From: Bacteroidota bacterium
GTDB lineage: Bacteria > Bacteroidota > Bacteroidia > Bacteroidales > Porphyromonadaceae
Length of the DNA stretch: 64,000 bases
Reading direction: 5' to 3'
NCBI GenBank assembly: GCA_023395395.1
Contig: JAEWZH010000005.1
Location: 1-64,000 of the forward strand
Positions 35,473-44,325 of this stretch are shown piece by piece. A program made the position numbers and the translations under genes. The notes beneath the pieces are model-generated. The model did not search any database, had not been told where the DNA came from, and saw only the letters and a program-made list of their open reading frames with translations. Every line of letters begins with the position of its first letter. Position 1 is the stretch's first letter.

Positions 35473-35875
35473 TACACTTATATAAAAAAAACAAATTTAA
35501 TTAGTCGTCGATTCTACTTTCTAGCCGCATTATTAAAACTGGCAGATAGCGGCATTCCACTTATTAGTTACGCTTAAGACTAAGATACCCCTTTAGAGGT
35601 AACAGTCGCAAATATACCATGTTTTCCTTAATACACCCTCTGTATATGCTAACAAAACAATATATTATGCTTATTTAACGCATATAGACATACAGGTGTA
35701 CATTTGCATACATAATGCTGCTAAAAAAACCAATTCTTCCCCTCCCCCCTACTCTAATCCGACAAAAGCAGTTTCTAAAATGCTCAATGGCACATCAGCT
35801 AAATCTCCTGTATTGGGAGACTGGAGGGGTTTATCTCTCCGATAGAAAAATATCTCCTCCGACGGTAATCGTTGG
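35473..35875 (-). promoter_or_regulatory. Upstream region of the first susC, with possible -7 element
   Basis: About 400 bp without a gene. TATATTTG at 35616-35609 (minus) fits the -7 consensus but no -33 TTTG is 19-21 bp upstream, so the assignment is weak. Sequence near 35806-35860 contains imperfect units resembling the hairpin that follows (TCTCCTGTATTGGGAGA, TCTCCGATAGA). Confidence 0.35.
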
Positions 35876-35929
35876 GCACGAAAAATCTCCTGTATAGAAG
35901 AGGTCTTCTATACAGGAGATTTTTCGTGC
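35876..35929. terminator. Perfect 26-bp hairpin downstream of tolC-like gene
   Basis: GCACGAAAAATCTCC... reads into its own exact complement with a 2-nt centre: two 26-nt arms without a mismatch (54 nt in all). It starts 17 bp beyond the stop of the TolC-like gene. There is no U-tract after it, although each arm contains a run of A or T. The inner arm sequence (TCTCCTGTATAGAAGA) resembles the CTCTATAGAG units seen elsewhere. Confidence 0.8.
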
Positions 35930-35946
35930 TTGGGGATATACGGCAC

Positions 35947-37308
35947 CTACCAGTCGGTGCGGATGACTCCCGTATTGAAGTAGGTGAGGTTGATGGTGCG
36001 GAGTAATCGGGTGTAGACTGCCTGTAGGTAACTGGCTTGTGCCTGAAGACGTCGGTTTTTGGATTGCTCCCACTCGTAGGTGCTGATACGCCCTGCTGTA
36101 TACTGCGTATCTGCTACCTCCAAGGCTCTGGTAGAGAGGGCTACATTTTCACGTGCGACACGGAATTGTTCGTCTGCCTTTTCAAGGTCGGTACGTGCCA
36201 GTAGGATGTTGCGGTCGTCGCTGATGCGCTTCTGGATGAGCTGGCTACGCAGATTGATCTGCTGCAGCTCCGCCATACGAATCTGACGGCGCACTTGCCC
36301 CCTATTGAAGATTGGTATATTGAGCGAAAGACCGACGAAGTAGCGACCGTTGTCTTTCATCTGATTGGCAAAAGGCTGGTTGAGAGCCTTATTTTGCTCT
36401 CCAAAGGTGTAGTAGTAACCATTGGAGTAGCCTCCGTTGAGAGAAAGCGATGGCCACAAGGCACTCTTGGCGATCTTGACATCATACTCGGAGAGCTCTA
36501 GCTCCTTCTCCAGCTTGGCTGTGGCAGGCAATTGCCAGGCTGGATTGATCTGTCGAGGCTGTACTTGCTCTAGCTTTGCAATGACTTCATCGGGGGTAAG
36601 CTCCACAAAGCCTATCTCGCCATCCTGCATCTTATTGGGGTCGAATCCCATATCTAGGAGCAGGATACGATAAGCACGCACCACATCGGCTGCGGTCTCG
36701 GTGACTGCCAATTGGTCTCGACCGAGCTGACTCTCGATGTCTATCTGCTGGGCGGGAGCTGCACGCCCCACCTCCACTTGGCTTTTGACCTGCTCGAGGT
36801 GTTTCTGTGTGAGGGCGAGGTTTTCGACCGCCGTAGCTGCCAACTGCTTGGCAAGCATCAGCTGGACATAGCTCTGAGTGACCGTGAGGGCGATATTGTC
36901 CTCTACATCCCTTACGGTATAATCTCCAGTAGCACGTGCGGCATCGCTCTTTTTGAGCTGATACCACCTCTGTCCGCCATTGAAGATTGGGACATCTGTG
37001 CTGATAGAGAATGAGGTATTGGCACTGGAGGTATTGGTGTAGACGAAATCACGCCCTTGCGAGCGCCCGAAGGAGAAGTTTTGCCCAATCTGTGCATTGA
37101 GACCGGGGAGGAAGGCAGAGCGTGCTGCCTGATAGTCCATCTCCAATCGCTCCAACTGGGCGGGCAGAGGGAGGAGGAGCGGGCTATTTTCTTGGGCATA
37201 GGCAATACACTCAGAGAGGTTCATCTCTACATATTTGACCTCTTGCTGTGCCGATGCCGTGAGCCCTACTATAGAGAGGGCGAGCGTAAATAGTATCTTT
37301 TTCATCAC
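35947..37308 (-). CDS. TolC-family outer-membrane efflux channel
   Basis: A 453-aa outer-membrane factor with signal MMKKILFTLALSIVGLTASA. The N-terminal repeat begins MNLSECIAYAQENSPLLLP and the internal duplicate has the same helix-strand pattern (LSLNIPIFNRGQVRRQIRMA and, in the first half, FSISTDVPIFNGGQRW). Long coiled helices carry heptads (IDIESQLGRDQLAVTETAAD). It would form the exit duct for the MacB-type transporter encoded upstream; it overlaps the membrane-fusion gene by 4 bp. Confidence 0.93.
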   Translation of the reverse strand: MMKKILFTLALSIVGLTASAQQEVKYVEMNLSECIAYAQENSPLLLPLPAQLERLEMDYQAARSAFLPGLNAQIGQNFSFGRSQGRDFVYTNTSSANTSFSISTDVPIFNGGQRWYQLKKSDAARATGDYTVRDVEDNIALTVTQSYVQLMLAKQLAATAVENLALTQKHLEQVKSQVEVGRAAPAQQIDIESQLGRDQLAVTETAADVVRAYRILLLDMGFDPNKMQDGEIGFVELTPDEVIAKLEQVQPRQINPAWQLPATAKLEKELELSEYDVKIAKSALWPSLSLNGGYSNGYYYTFGEQNKALNQPFANQMKDNGRYFVGLSLNIPIFNRGQVRRQIRMAELQQINLRSQLIQKRISDDRNILLARTDLEKADEQFRVARENVALSTRALEVADTQYTAGRISTYEWEQSKNRRLQAQASYLQAVYTRLLRTINLTYFNTGVIRTDW

Positions 37309-38432
37309 TTATCCATTCCTAGTCGATTACCACGGAGTTGCTCAGTGCCGGTAAGACCGCTCTTGACCTCTACCTTGAGTCCGTCGGAGATACCGAGGGT
37401 CACCTCTTGCTCTGTGAAGTCTTGATCTGTATTGCCTCCACTCTTGGAGACATAGACAAATGCCTTGTCGCCACGATAGGTGACGGCACTCTCCGGTATG
37501 GTCATCACGCCTGTAGACTTACTGAGTACCACTTCGGCATTGGCACTGAAACCTGTCTTGATGCCCTCTAGATCGTCCGGTGCTAGAGCAGCTTTGACCT
37601 CAAAGAGGATGGTACCGCTCGTCTCGATACCCTTAGGGGATACATACTCAATGGTGGCGTTGAATGTGCGCCCTTTGAGTGCACCCACGTGGATGATTAC
37701 CTCAGCCCCCGGGTGTACCTTATTGACATCGCTTTCATTGACCTTTCCGACGAAGAGGAGGTCACGGAGGTCGGCGATAGATATGATGGTGGTACCTTCG
37801 TTGAAGGCATTGGCTTGGATGACGGTATTACCGACCTTGACAGGTTGCTCGAGAATGGTACCGCTGACGGTAGCACGTACGAGGGTGTTATTTTTCTGTG
37901 CGGTACGGGAACTACTACCTGTGGAGACGAGCTGTAGACTCTCCTCAGCGATGTTGAGCTCAATCTCGGCGTTTCTAAAGTTGGCTTCGCTTGTCTCAAA
38001 CTGCTCTCGAGGGAGTATCTCACGCTCAAAGAGTACCTTGTCACGCTCATACACCTCTTTGGTTTGCTTGAGTCGCACTCGAGCAGATTCTACTCGAGAA
38101 GCCGCATTCTGGATAGATGCCACGTCAGGTACGATGCTCAGTCGGGCGACGAGATCTCCTGCATTGACGTAGTCGCCGGGGAGGTGGAGCAGCTCGGAGA
38201 CGATACCATTCATCTCCGGCTTGACCTTCACTTCGTCGCGTGCTTCGATGGCACCGGTAAGGATGGTGCTCATCACTACCGAATCATTGGTCACCGGGGT
38301 CACAAGCTCATAGTTATTGCCCTTGTCTCGACCCTTCATGATTACTTGGGCAACTATAATGATTGCCACTAACGCAAGCAGACTCCAGAGGATCCACTTA
38401 CCGATTTTCTTGCCTTTCTTCTCTTTAGCCAT
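37305..38432 (-). CDS. Membrane fusion protein (HlyD/MacA family)
   Basis: Periplasmic adaptor linking the inner-membrane ABC transporter to the TolC-type channel. The 375 aa have a single N-terminal membrane helix (WILWSLLALVAIIIVAQVIM), a biotinyl-lipoyl-like half-motif (EARDEVKVKPEMNGIVSELL, then LPGDYVNAGDLVARL), a helical hairpin (about 105-165) and its return half (ATVSGTILEQPVKVGNTV). A beta-barrel domain and C-terminal segment follow. The gene overlaps the channel gene and lies 25 bp after the last permease. Confidence 0.92.
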   Translation of the reverse strand: MAKEKKGKKIGKWILWSLLALVAIIIVAQVIMKGRDKGNNYELVTPVTNDSVVMSTILTGAIEARDEVKVKPEMNGIVSELLHLPGDYVNAGDLVARLSIVPDVASIQNAASRVESARVRLKQTKEVYERDKVLFEREILPREQFETSEANFRNAEIELNIAEESLQLVSTGSSSRTAQKNNTLVRATVSGTILEQPVKVGNTVIQANAFNEGTTIISIADLRDLLFVGKVNESDVNKVHPGAEVIIHVGALKGRTFNATIEYVSPKGIETSGTILFEVKAALAPDDLEGIKTGFSANAEVVLSKSTGVMTIPESAVTYRGDKAFVYVSKSGGNTDQDFTEQEVTLGISDGLKVEVKSGLTGTEQLRGNRLGMDK

Positions 38433-38457
38433 AATTCTATCTATGATTCTTTATTGA

Positions 38458-39717
38458 TTATTCGTCTCTGATGGCGTCTATTGCTTTTATCTCAAGCGCT
38501 TTGTACACAGGGAGAAGCCCTGCAACGACTCCCGAAAAGAGCATGATACCCACCGACAATAGGAGTATGCCGATGCTTGGATAGGGGCGAGCGATGTAGT
38601 TGCCTACCACAGTATTTTCGGCAACAGCCCCAATACCAAGGGTGCCTATCATACCGATGATCATACCAAGCGAACCCGCTAGGAATATAATCAAAATAGA
38701 TTCGCCCATAAACTGTGACCGGATATCCCGAGGCTTGGCGCCAATCGCTCGGCGCACACCGATTTCTCGCTGTCGCTCCCGCACGGTCACGAGGAGGATA
38801 TTGCTCACGCTGATAACACCCGTAGTAAGGGTACCCATACCTACGACCCAGACTAAGATATTGATGCCCGAAGCAATCATATCGAAGATATTGGTGAAGA
38901 TGGAGACACTCATCGTCACGAGTGCGCCATCATCGGTGGGGTCGATGCGCTGTCGGCGAGCCATCACCTGGAATACATCTAGCTTCACTTCTCGTTCGGT
39001 ATAGCCCTGCTTGGGTAGCCCGACCATGAAGATAGGTTTGTCCATATTGTTGGTCACGGCCAGTGCCAGGGGTGCCAAGAACCCCTTATTGCCTCCGCCA
39101 AAACTCTCGGCATACGGAGTGTAGGTCCCGATGACCCTAAAAGCGAGACCTCCGGCAGTGATATAGGTGCCGACCATATCATCGGGGTTGTCATAAAATC
39201 GCTTGGCTGTATCCTCATGCACCATACAGACAAGTGCGCCCGACTCCAACTCTTGGCGGGAGAGTATACGACCATGTTTGATGGTAATCTTTTCAGCCAC
39301 TTCAAAATAGTTGGGCGCCACTGCCCATACATTTTCCTGAAAGCTCTTATTATGAGCGGAGACTTGGGTCGTCCCCCACATCTCCGGTGTGCCAAAGCTG
39401 GTGAAGCCTGAGATGTCGGCGAGGGTGCGGGACTGGGTCTTGATATTGAGGAAGTCTCTATAGGTGCTCTCCATCTGTCTATTGGCTTTATACCCTTGAT
39501 AAGGTTTGGTGGTACGACCAGGGATAAAGTAGATACTCTCCTTGGTGATACCCTTGAGGGAAGCCATCACAGAGTTTTGAAGCCCATTACTGAGCCCGAT
39601 AAGTACCGTGAAGAAAGCCATGCCCGCAAAGACACCTAGCGATGTAACAATCGTCCTCCGCTTATTACTCTTGACTGTGTACCACAGCTCCTGCCATTGT
39701 TCTCTACCAAATCTCAT
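38458..39717 (-). CDS. MacB-type ABC transporter permease (third in row)
   Basis: A 419-aa permease: one N-terminal helix (IVTSLGVFAGMAFFTVLIG), a large periplasmic MacB_PCD domain, and three C-terminal helices with the FtsX/MacB signature region (RERQREIGVRRAIGAKPRDI). It is closely similar to the next permease: the first 14 residues (MRFGREQWQELWYT) and the last stretch (LPVYKALEIKAIDAIRDE) are nearly the same, so the two arose by tandem duplication. The gap between them is 3 bp. Probably exports a peptide, lipoprotein or toxic compound; substrate not deducible. Confidence 0.9.
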   Translation of the reverse strand: MRFGREQWQELWYTVKSNKRRTIVTSLGVFAGMAFFTVLIGLSNGLQNSVMASLKGITKESIYFIPGRTTKPYQGYKANRQMESTYRDFLNIKTQSRTLADISGFTSFGTPEMWGTTQVSAHNKSFQENVWAVAPNYFEVAEKITIKHGRILSRQELESGALVCMVHEDTAKRFYDNPDDMVGTYITAGGLAFRVIGTYTPYAESFGGGNKGFLAPLALAVTNNMDKPIFMVGLPKQGYTEREVKLDVFQVMARRQRIDPTDDGALVTMSVSIFTNIFDMIASGINILVWVVGMGTLTTGVISVSNILLVTVRERQREIGVRRAIGAKPRDIRSQFMGESILIIFLAGSLGMIIGMIGTLGIGAVAENTVVGNYIARPYPSIGILLLSVGIMLFSGVVAGLLPVYKALEIKAIDAIRDE

Positions 39718-39720
39718 ACG

Positions 39721-40983
39721 TTATTCGTCTCTGATGGCGTCTATTGCTTCTATCTCGAGCGCCTTGTACACCGGTAAAAGACCTGCCAGTACACCTGCCA
39801 CGACCATGATAATCACCGAGAGAATAAGGGTCTGGACATCCGGATAAGGACGTTGGAGATAGTCTCCTACGACTGTGGACTCCGCAATCGATCCCAATAG
39901 GAGGGAGACCATGAGCCCCAAGAGAATCCCTGCCGATCCCGCCACCAATATAATCAATAGCGACTCTGACATAAACTGCATGCGTATATCCTGTGGCTTG
40001 GCGCCAATGGCTCTACGCACACCTATCTCTCGCTGGCGCTCTCGTACGGTCACAAGCAGGATATTACTCACGCTGATGACACCCGTGATAAGGGTACCCA
40101 TACCCACAATCCAAATGAGGAGGTTAATCCCCTTACCTATCATCCCAAAAATCTTATTGAAGAGCTCCATCCCTATCGTGGTGAGAGCCTTGGTATCCTC
40201 GGGGTTGAGGTTTTGTCGCCTTGCTATGATTTGATACACCTCATTGCCGGCTTCCTCTGAGGTCACACCGTCCAGCAGGCTACCGACCAGCCAAACCTCT
40301 TTATTCAGATCCGAACCAATCACATGGGTAAGAGGCACCTCAATCGCATAGCGTGCACTGAAGCCAAAGGAGAAGTTATCGCTATACTGCTTCACTATCC
40401 CTACGACCTTATAGGCGAGGCCATTGATGGTGATAAAGGTGCCGACCATATCGGCAGGATTGTCGGGGTAAAATCTTTTAGCCTCGTATTCACCTACAGT
40501 ACAGACCATCTCTCCTTGCTCCATCTCCTGACGGTGCATGGGGCGACCATAGATGGCGATATGCTCTTCTACCGTGGTGTAATAGTTGGGGTGTAGCCCT
40601 ACCACTGCGCACTTACGGCTAAGTCCATTGGCAGTCACTTGAGTATCTCCCCAGCTGCCCATCGAAGTGTAGCAAGTGGCTGACTTGAGGAGCTTGGCTT
40701 GAGATACTATCGCAAGATAATCCCGATAGGTCCCTACAATCTGTCTATTGGCCTTGTAGCCCTGATATGGCATGGTGGTACGCCCGGGAATGAAGAAGAC
40801 ACTACTACTGGAGATGGCCTTGAGCTGTGACGAGGTGGAATTGCCTAGCCCGTTGCCCAAGCCGGTCAGGACGGTGAGGAAAAACATCCCCGCAAATACC
40901 CCTAGCGAAGTGAAGATGCTCCTTCGCTTATTTCTCTTGAGCGTGTACCACAGCTCTTGCCATTGTTCTCTACCAAATCTCAT
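39721..40983 (-). CDS. MacB-type ABC transporter permease (second in row)
   Basis: A 420-aa paralogue of the neighbouring permease with the same topology: N-terminal helix (IFTSLGVFAGMFFLTVLTG), periplasmic domain of about 230 residues, three C-terminal helices and the RERQREIGVRRAIGAKPQDI motif. Divergence is concentrated in the periplasmic domain, which suggests the two subunits form a heterodimer or handle different cargo. It is 3 bp after the first permease gene, so all three are likely translated together. Confidence 0.9.
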   Translation of the reverse strand: MRFGREQWQELWYTLKRNKRRSIFTSLGVFAGMFFLTVLTGLGNGLGNSTSSQLKAISSSSVFFIPGRTTMPYQGYKANRQIVGTYRDYLAIVSQAKLLKSATCYTSMGSWGDTQVTANGLSRKCAVVGLHPNYYTTVEEHIAIYGRPMHRQEMEQGEMVCTVGEYEAKRFYPDNPADMVGTFITINGLAYKVVGIVKQYSDNFSFGFSARYAIEVPLTHVIGSDLNKEVWLVGSLLDGVTSEEAGNEVYQIIARRQNLNPEDTKALTTIGMELFNKIFGMIGKGINLLIWIVGMGTLITGVISVSNILLVTVRERQREIGVRRAIGAKPQDIRMQFMSESLLIILVAGSAGILLGLMVSLLLGSIAESTVVGDYLQRPYPDVQTLILSVIIMVVAGVLAGLLPVYKALEIEAIDAIRDE

Positions 40984-40986
40984 AGC

Positions 40987-42276
40987 TTACTTAGTATCTC
41001 TCATCGCTACCACTGCAGGTATCTTGATGGCTTTCTTGGCAGGGCCATAGCCTGCCAGCAATCCTGCGACGACCAGCACAATCAGTGCGCCTAAGGCAAC
41101 GCCGAAATTGACCTCAGGATTGCTGAATAGCGTGAGTGTCATCACGTCATCCGCCGAAGCACCCACAGGGACTACTTGCTGACCCCATTTATTGACGACG
41201 GAGAGATAGTCTATCAGATGGATCAGTCCTATACCCACTATCAGTCCCACGGATCCGGCGACGATAGAGAGGAGGAGGCTCTCGCCCAATACCAATCGCA
41301 TAATATCCTTGGGCTTGGCGCCAATCGCCTTGCGAATACCGATTTCACGCATGCGCTCTTGGATGGTCACGTGCATGATATTGGAGACGCCGATAGTACC
41401 GATACTGAGGCTACCTATACCCATAATCCAGAGCAGTATCTGGAGGCTCAAGAATACCAAGTCCATCGATTTTGCTTGGTCAGCCGAGCTTTGGATATAG
41501 ACGGCGTAGGGGTCAGTAGGGTCTACCTTGGTTATCTGCTGCACCGTCTGCTTCATCTCATCCAGGAGCTGTTGGGTATACTTTGCCTGTCCCACTTTGG
41601 GGTAGATTGCAAAATTTTTGAGCTCTATGAGATTATTGGGATAGAGCCCTGAATAAGTATTTAGGGGGATGTACACCACGCCAAAAAAAGGCGTAGGTGC
41701 CTTGACCGTACCGACAATCTTAAAGGTAATCCCCATCATCGTAATCATCTGCCCGATAGGGTCGTCGCCCGAAGCAAAGAAGCTAGAGACATGCCCTTCA
41801 CTCAAGAGAGCGACCCTCGCACCCTCCTCATGCTCTTGCCGACTAAATAGGCGACCCCTCTGTAGCTCCAGTTTATTAAAACTCTGCTCGCCCCAACTAC
41901 GAGTATTCAACTGCACGGTAAGGCTTCCAAAGGTGGTGCTTGCGGTGAGGAAATTGCTCACAGAGAGCTCTATGAGATCTACCCTATCACTGTAGGCACC
42001 CCTCAAATAATCGAGCTGAGAGGGGGTAAGGAAAGGTTGGCGCCCCTCCTTGTATCCTGCATAAGCCTTTTGAGTAGGAGAGAGACTCATACTCACCTCC
42101 ATCTGGTTGGCTCCGGTCGTTTCCACCATACTGCGAATACCATTTTCCACACCCCTGCCAGCCCCCAGCATCACGATGAGGATAACGATACCCCAAGCGA
42201 TAGAGAACCCTGTGAGGAAAGTACGGAGCTTATTATTCTGCAGCGAATTGGTCAGCTCTTGGAAATAAGCATTCAT
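40987..42276 (-). CDS. MacB-type ABC transporter permease (first in row)
   Basis: A 429-aa permease starting MNAYFQELTNSLQNNKLRTF; this start is chosen because its ATG overlaps the ATPase stop (TGATG), whereas the ATG at 42327 lies well inside the ATPase gene. It has the four-helix MacB/FtsX layout with a periplasmic domain and the motif QERMREIGIRKAIGAKPKDI. It is more distant from the two downstream paralogues. Together with one ATPase it implies a heteromeric transporter with three candidate permease chains. Confidence 0.9.
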   Translation of the reverse strand: MNAYFQELTNSLQNNKLRTFLTGFSIAWGIVILIVMLGAGRGVENGIRSMVETTGANQMEVSMSLSPTQKAYAGYKEGRQPFLTPSQLDYLRGAYSDRVDLIELSVSNFLTASTTFGSLTVQLNTRSWGEQSFNKLELQRGRLFSRQEHEEGARVALLSEGHVSSFFASGDDPIGQMITMMGITFKIVGTVKAPTPFFGVVYIPLNTYSGLYPNNLIELKNFAIYPKVGQAKYTQQLLDEMKQTVQQITKVDPTDPYAVYIQSSADQAKSMDLVFLSLQILLWIMGIGSLSIGTIGVSNIMHVTIQERMREIGIRKAIGAKPKDIMRLVLGESLLLSIVAGSVGLIVGIGLIHLIDYLSVVNKWGQQVVPVGASADDVMTLTLFSNPEVNFGVALGALIVLVVAGLLAGYGPAKKAIKIPAVVAMRDTK

Positions 42277-42965
42277 CACTCTTCGCCCACTATTAGTCCA
42301 TCCTTGATATGTATCGTACGCTGGCACTGCTCTGCCACGGCAGGCTCGTGCGTCACAATCAGCATCGTCAGTCCCTGCTCACGATTGATCTGCTTCAATA
42401 GCTCCATCACCTCCACGGTGGTCTTGCTGTCCAACGCACCTGTAGGCTCATCGGCAAGCAGGATAGCAGGCTTGGTAATCAGTGCTCGAGCCATGGAGGT
42501 ACGCTGCTTCTGACCTCCCGACATCTCATTGGGGAGGTGTCCAGCCCAAGGCAATAGCCCTACGCTATCGAGGTACCGCTCTGCCAGCTCTATACGCTCC
42601 TTATGAGATACCCCTTGATAGTAGAGGGGGAGTGCTACATTTTCCACAGCTGTCTTGAAAGGTATCAGATTGAAGCTCTGAAATACAAATCCTATCTTCT
42701 TGCCTCTCATATCTGCGGCAGAGTCTTCGTCTAGGTCTCGAATCAATTCGCCATCGAGGATATACTCTCCCTCATCGTAATCATCTAGAATTCCGAGGAT
42801 ATTTAGGAGCGTAGACTTCCCGCTACCGCTCGCGCCCATCAGCGCCACCATCTCCCCTTCGTACACCGTCATATCCACCCCTTTGAGCACGTGGAGCGGC
42901 TGAGCACCCGGATAGGTCTTGTGGAGCGCCTTTACTTCGATTATTGGCTTACGCTGCTGATTCAT
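42276..42965 (-). CDS. MacB/LolD-type ABC transporter ATP-binding protein
   Basis: A 229-aa ATPase with Walker A (GASGSGKSTLLNIL), Q-loop (FVFQSFNLIPFKTAVENV), signature (LPNEMSGGQKQRTSMARALI), Walker B (AILLADEPTGALDS) and switch His (MLIVTHEPAVAEQC). It serves the three permeases that follow and overlaps the first by 1 bp. It is 32 bp after mazG, so the transporter probably shares the mazG promoter. Confidence 0.95.
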   Translation of the reverse strand: MNQQRKPIIEVKALHKTYPGAQPLHVLKGVDMTVYEGEMVALMGASGSGKSTLLNILGILDDYDEGEYILDGELIRDLDEDSAADMRGKKIGFVFQSFNLIPFKTAVENVALPLYYQGVSHKERIELAERYLDSVGLLPWAGHLPNEMSGGQKQRTSMARALITKPAILLADEPTGALDSKTTVEVMELLKQINREQGLTMLIVTHEPAVAEQCQRTIHIKDGLIVGEE

Positions 42966-42997
42966 AATCTATATATTGTATGTCTGTATTTTTAGTA

Positions 42998-43801
42998 TCA
43001 CAATGCACACCTCTTGGCTTCGTCCCAAAGGGCATCCATCTCTCCAAGGGTCATGTCTTTGAGGTTTCTACCCTCTGCCTTGGCACGCTCTTCGATGTAG
43101 TTGAATCTACGAATAAACTTCTGATTGGTGCGCTCCAGACTGGTGTCTGGGTCTACGCCATAGAGACGCCCCATATTGATGAGGCTAAAGAGAAAATCCC
43201 CCAGTTCGCCCTCTTTGTGCGCCTGAGTACCATCGCCCTCAATCTCTGTCCGAAGCTCCCGAAGCTCTTCCTCTACCTTGTCCCAGACGTCCGAACGATG
43301 CTCCCAGTCAAAACCCACATTGGCTGCCTTTTCCTGCACACGATACGCCTTGATGACAGAGGGCAAACCACTCGGGACACCGGAGAGCACCGTCTTATTA
43401 CCCCCCTTTTCTCTTAGCTTGATTTGCTCCCAATTTTGCTCCACATCGTGAGCGTCATCGACCTTGACTTCGCCATAGATATGGGGATGACGAAAAATCA
43501 ACTTCTCTGCCTCCGCCTCCGCAATGCTTGCGATGTCAAAAGCCCCCTTTTCTTCCCCAATCTTGGCATAAAAGAATATATGAAGAAGCACATCGCCCAA
43601 TTCCTTAGAAATCTCTACATCATCATCGCGAAGCAACCCATCGGAGAGCTCATACACCTCTTCGATGGTATTGGGGCGAAGCGAAAGGTTGGTCTGCTTG
43701 GCATCCCAAGGACACTCTACCCTCAGACGCTCAAGCACATCCAGAAGACGCCCCAGCGCCTCCAGCTTTTCCGCTCTCGTATGCAACCTATATGCACTCA
43801 T
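42998..43801 (-). CDS. mazG: Nucleoside triphosphate pyrophosphohydrolase MazG
   Basis: Hydrolyses (d)NTPs to monophosphate and pyrophosphate, a housecleaning activity. The 267-aa protein starts MSAYRLHTRAEKLEAL at 43801; the longer frame to 43927 would extend through the predicted promoter. Two tandem MazG domains are visible, each with the ExxE...ExxD metal-binding pattern: EEVYELSDGLLRDDDVEISK with ELGDVLLHIFF, and EEELRELRTEIEGDG with GELGDFLFSLINM. First gene ahead of the MacB-type transporter. Confidence 0.95.
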   Translation of the reverse strand: MSAYRLHTRAEKLEALGRLLDVLERLRVECPWDAKQTNLSLRPNTIEEVYELSDGLLRDDDVEISKELGDVLLHIFFYAKIGEEKGAFDIASIAEAEAEKLIFRHPHIYGEVKVDDAHDVEQNWEQIKLREKGGNKTVLSGVPSGLPSVIKAYRVQEKAANVGFDWEHRSDVWDKVEEELRELRTEIEGDGTQAHKEGELGDFLFSLINMGRLYGVDPDTSLERTNQKFIRRFNYIEERAKAEGRNLKDMTLGEMDALWDEAKRCAL

Positions 43802-43851
43802 ATATTTGGTATAAAAATCTCTTATTGGTGTACTACTGTAATAGCACACCG

Positions 43852-43883
43852 CAAATGTATAAACTATTTCTGAATTGACCAAA
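43852..43883 (-). promoter_or_regulatory. Predicted promoter for mazG and the transporter genes
   Basis: TTTG at 43883-43880, 20 bp spacer, TACATTTG at 43859-43852 on the minus strand. Start site expected near 43846, about 45 nt ahead of the mazG ATG. Between it and the dsbD end (43884-44325) there is no gene; the stretch holds locus C and the dsbD terminator. Confidence 0.7.
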
Positions 43884-44030
43884 TAATCCAACTGTTTTTT
43901 GGGGCGAAAAACAAATTCTGACCTCAAAGCAGGGCTATCCGATTAAAAATAACACCAGACAAAGATAACGACTCTTTGTCACAAACCGACTACAACTCAA
44001 AAATTTATTGACTATCGCAAAATTTCTCTC

Positions 44031-44128
44031 CTCTATGGAGCGGTTCCGACTCCTCTATAGAGAAGTCCGCTCTCCTCTATAGAGCGACTCCGACTCCTCT
44101 ATAGAGCGGTTCTCGCTCCTCTATATAT
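44031..44128. repeat. 22-bp-period palindrome array, locus C (5 units)
   Basis: CTCTATAGAG or close variants start at 44031, 44053, 44075, 44097 and 44119, exactly 22 bp apart. The first has one change (CTCTATGGAG) and the last is truncated (CTCTATATAT). Spacers of 12 nt are partly conserved and mostly end in CTC (CGGTTCCGACTC, CGACTCCGACTC). The array lies upstream of the mazG promoter and downstream of the dsbD terminator. Confidence 0.92.
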
Positions 44129-44258
44129 GGCGTGAAGGAGATAAGAATCCTCGAGGATCTCTTTGTCTATCAGGCAAATAATACTTCTAACACTATCTCT
44201 ATACCGGATATGGCTACGCAAGTGACATGATTGGGACAGGGGGTGCACTACCCGAATA

Positions 44259-44301
44259 CAAAAGAGGTGGTCGGGCGCTTGGCTCGACCACCTCTTTTTG
44301 T
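44259..44301 (-). terminator. Terminator after dsbD
   Basis: AAAGAGGTGGTCG pairs with CGACCACCTCTTT around an 11-nt loop, with A/T runs on both sides. On the minus strand the stem is followed by TTTTGT. It begins 25 bp beyond the dsbD stop. Confidence 0.85.
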
Positions 44302-44325
44302 CTGTATAGGGACGCTTACGTCCAA

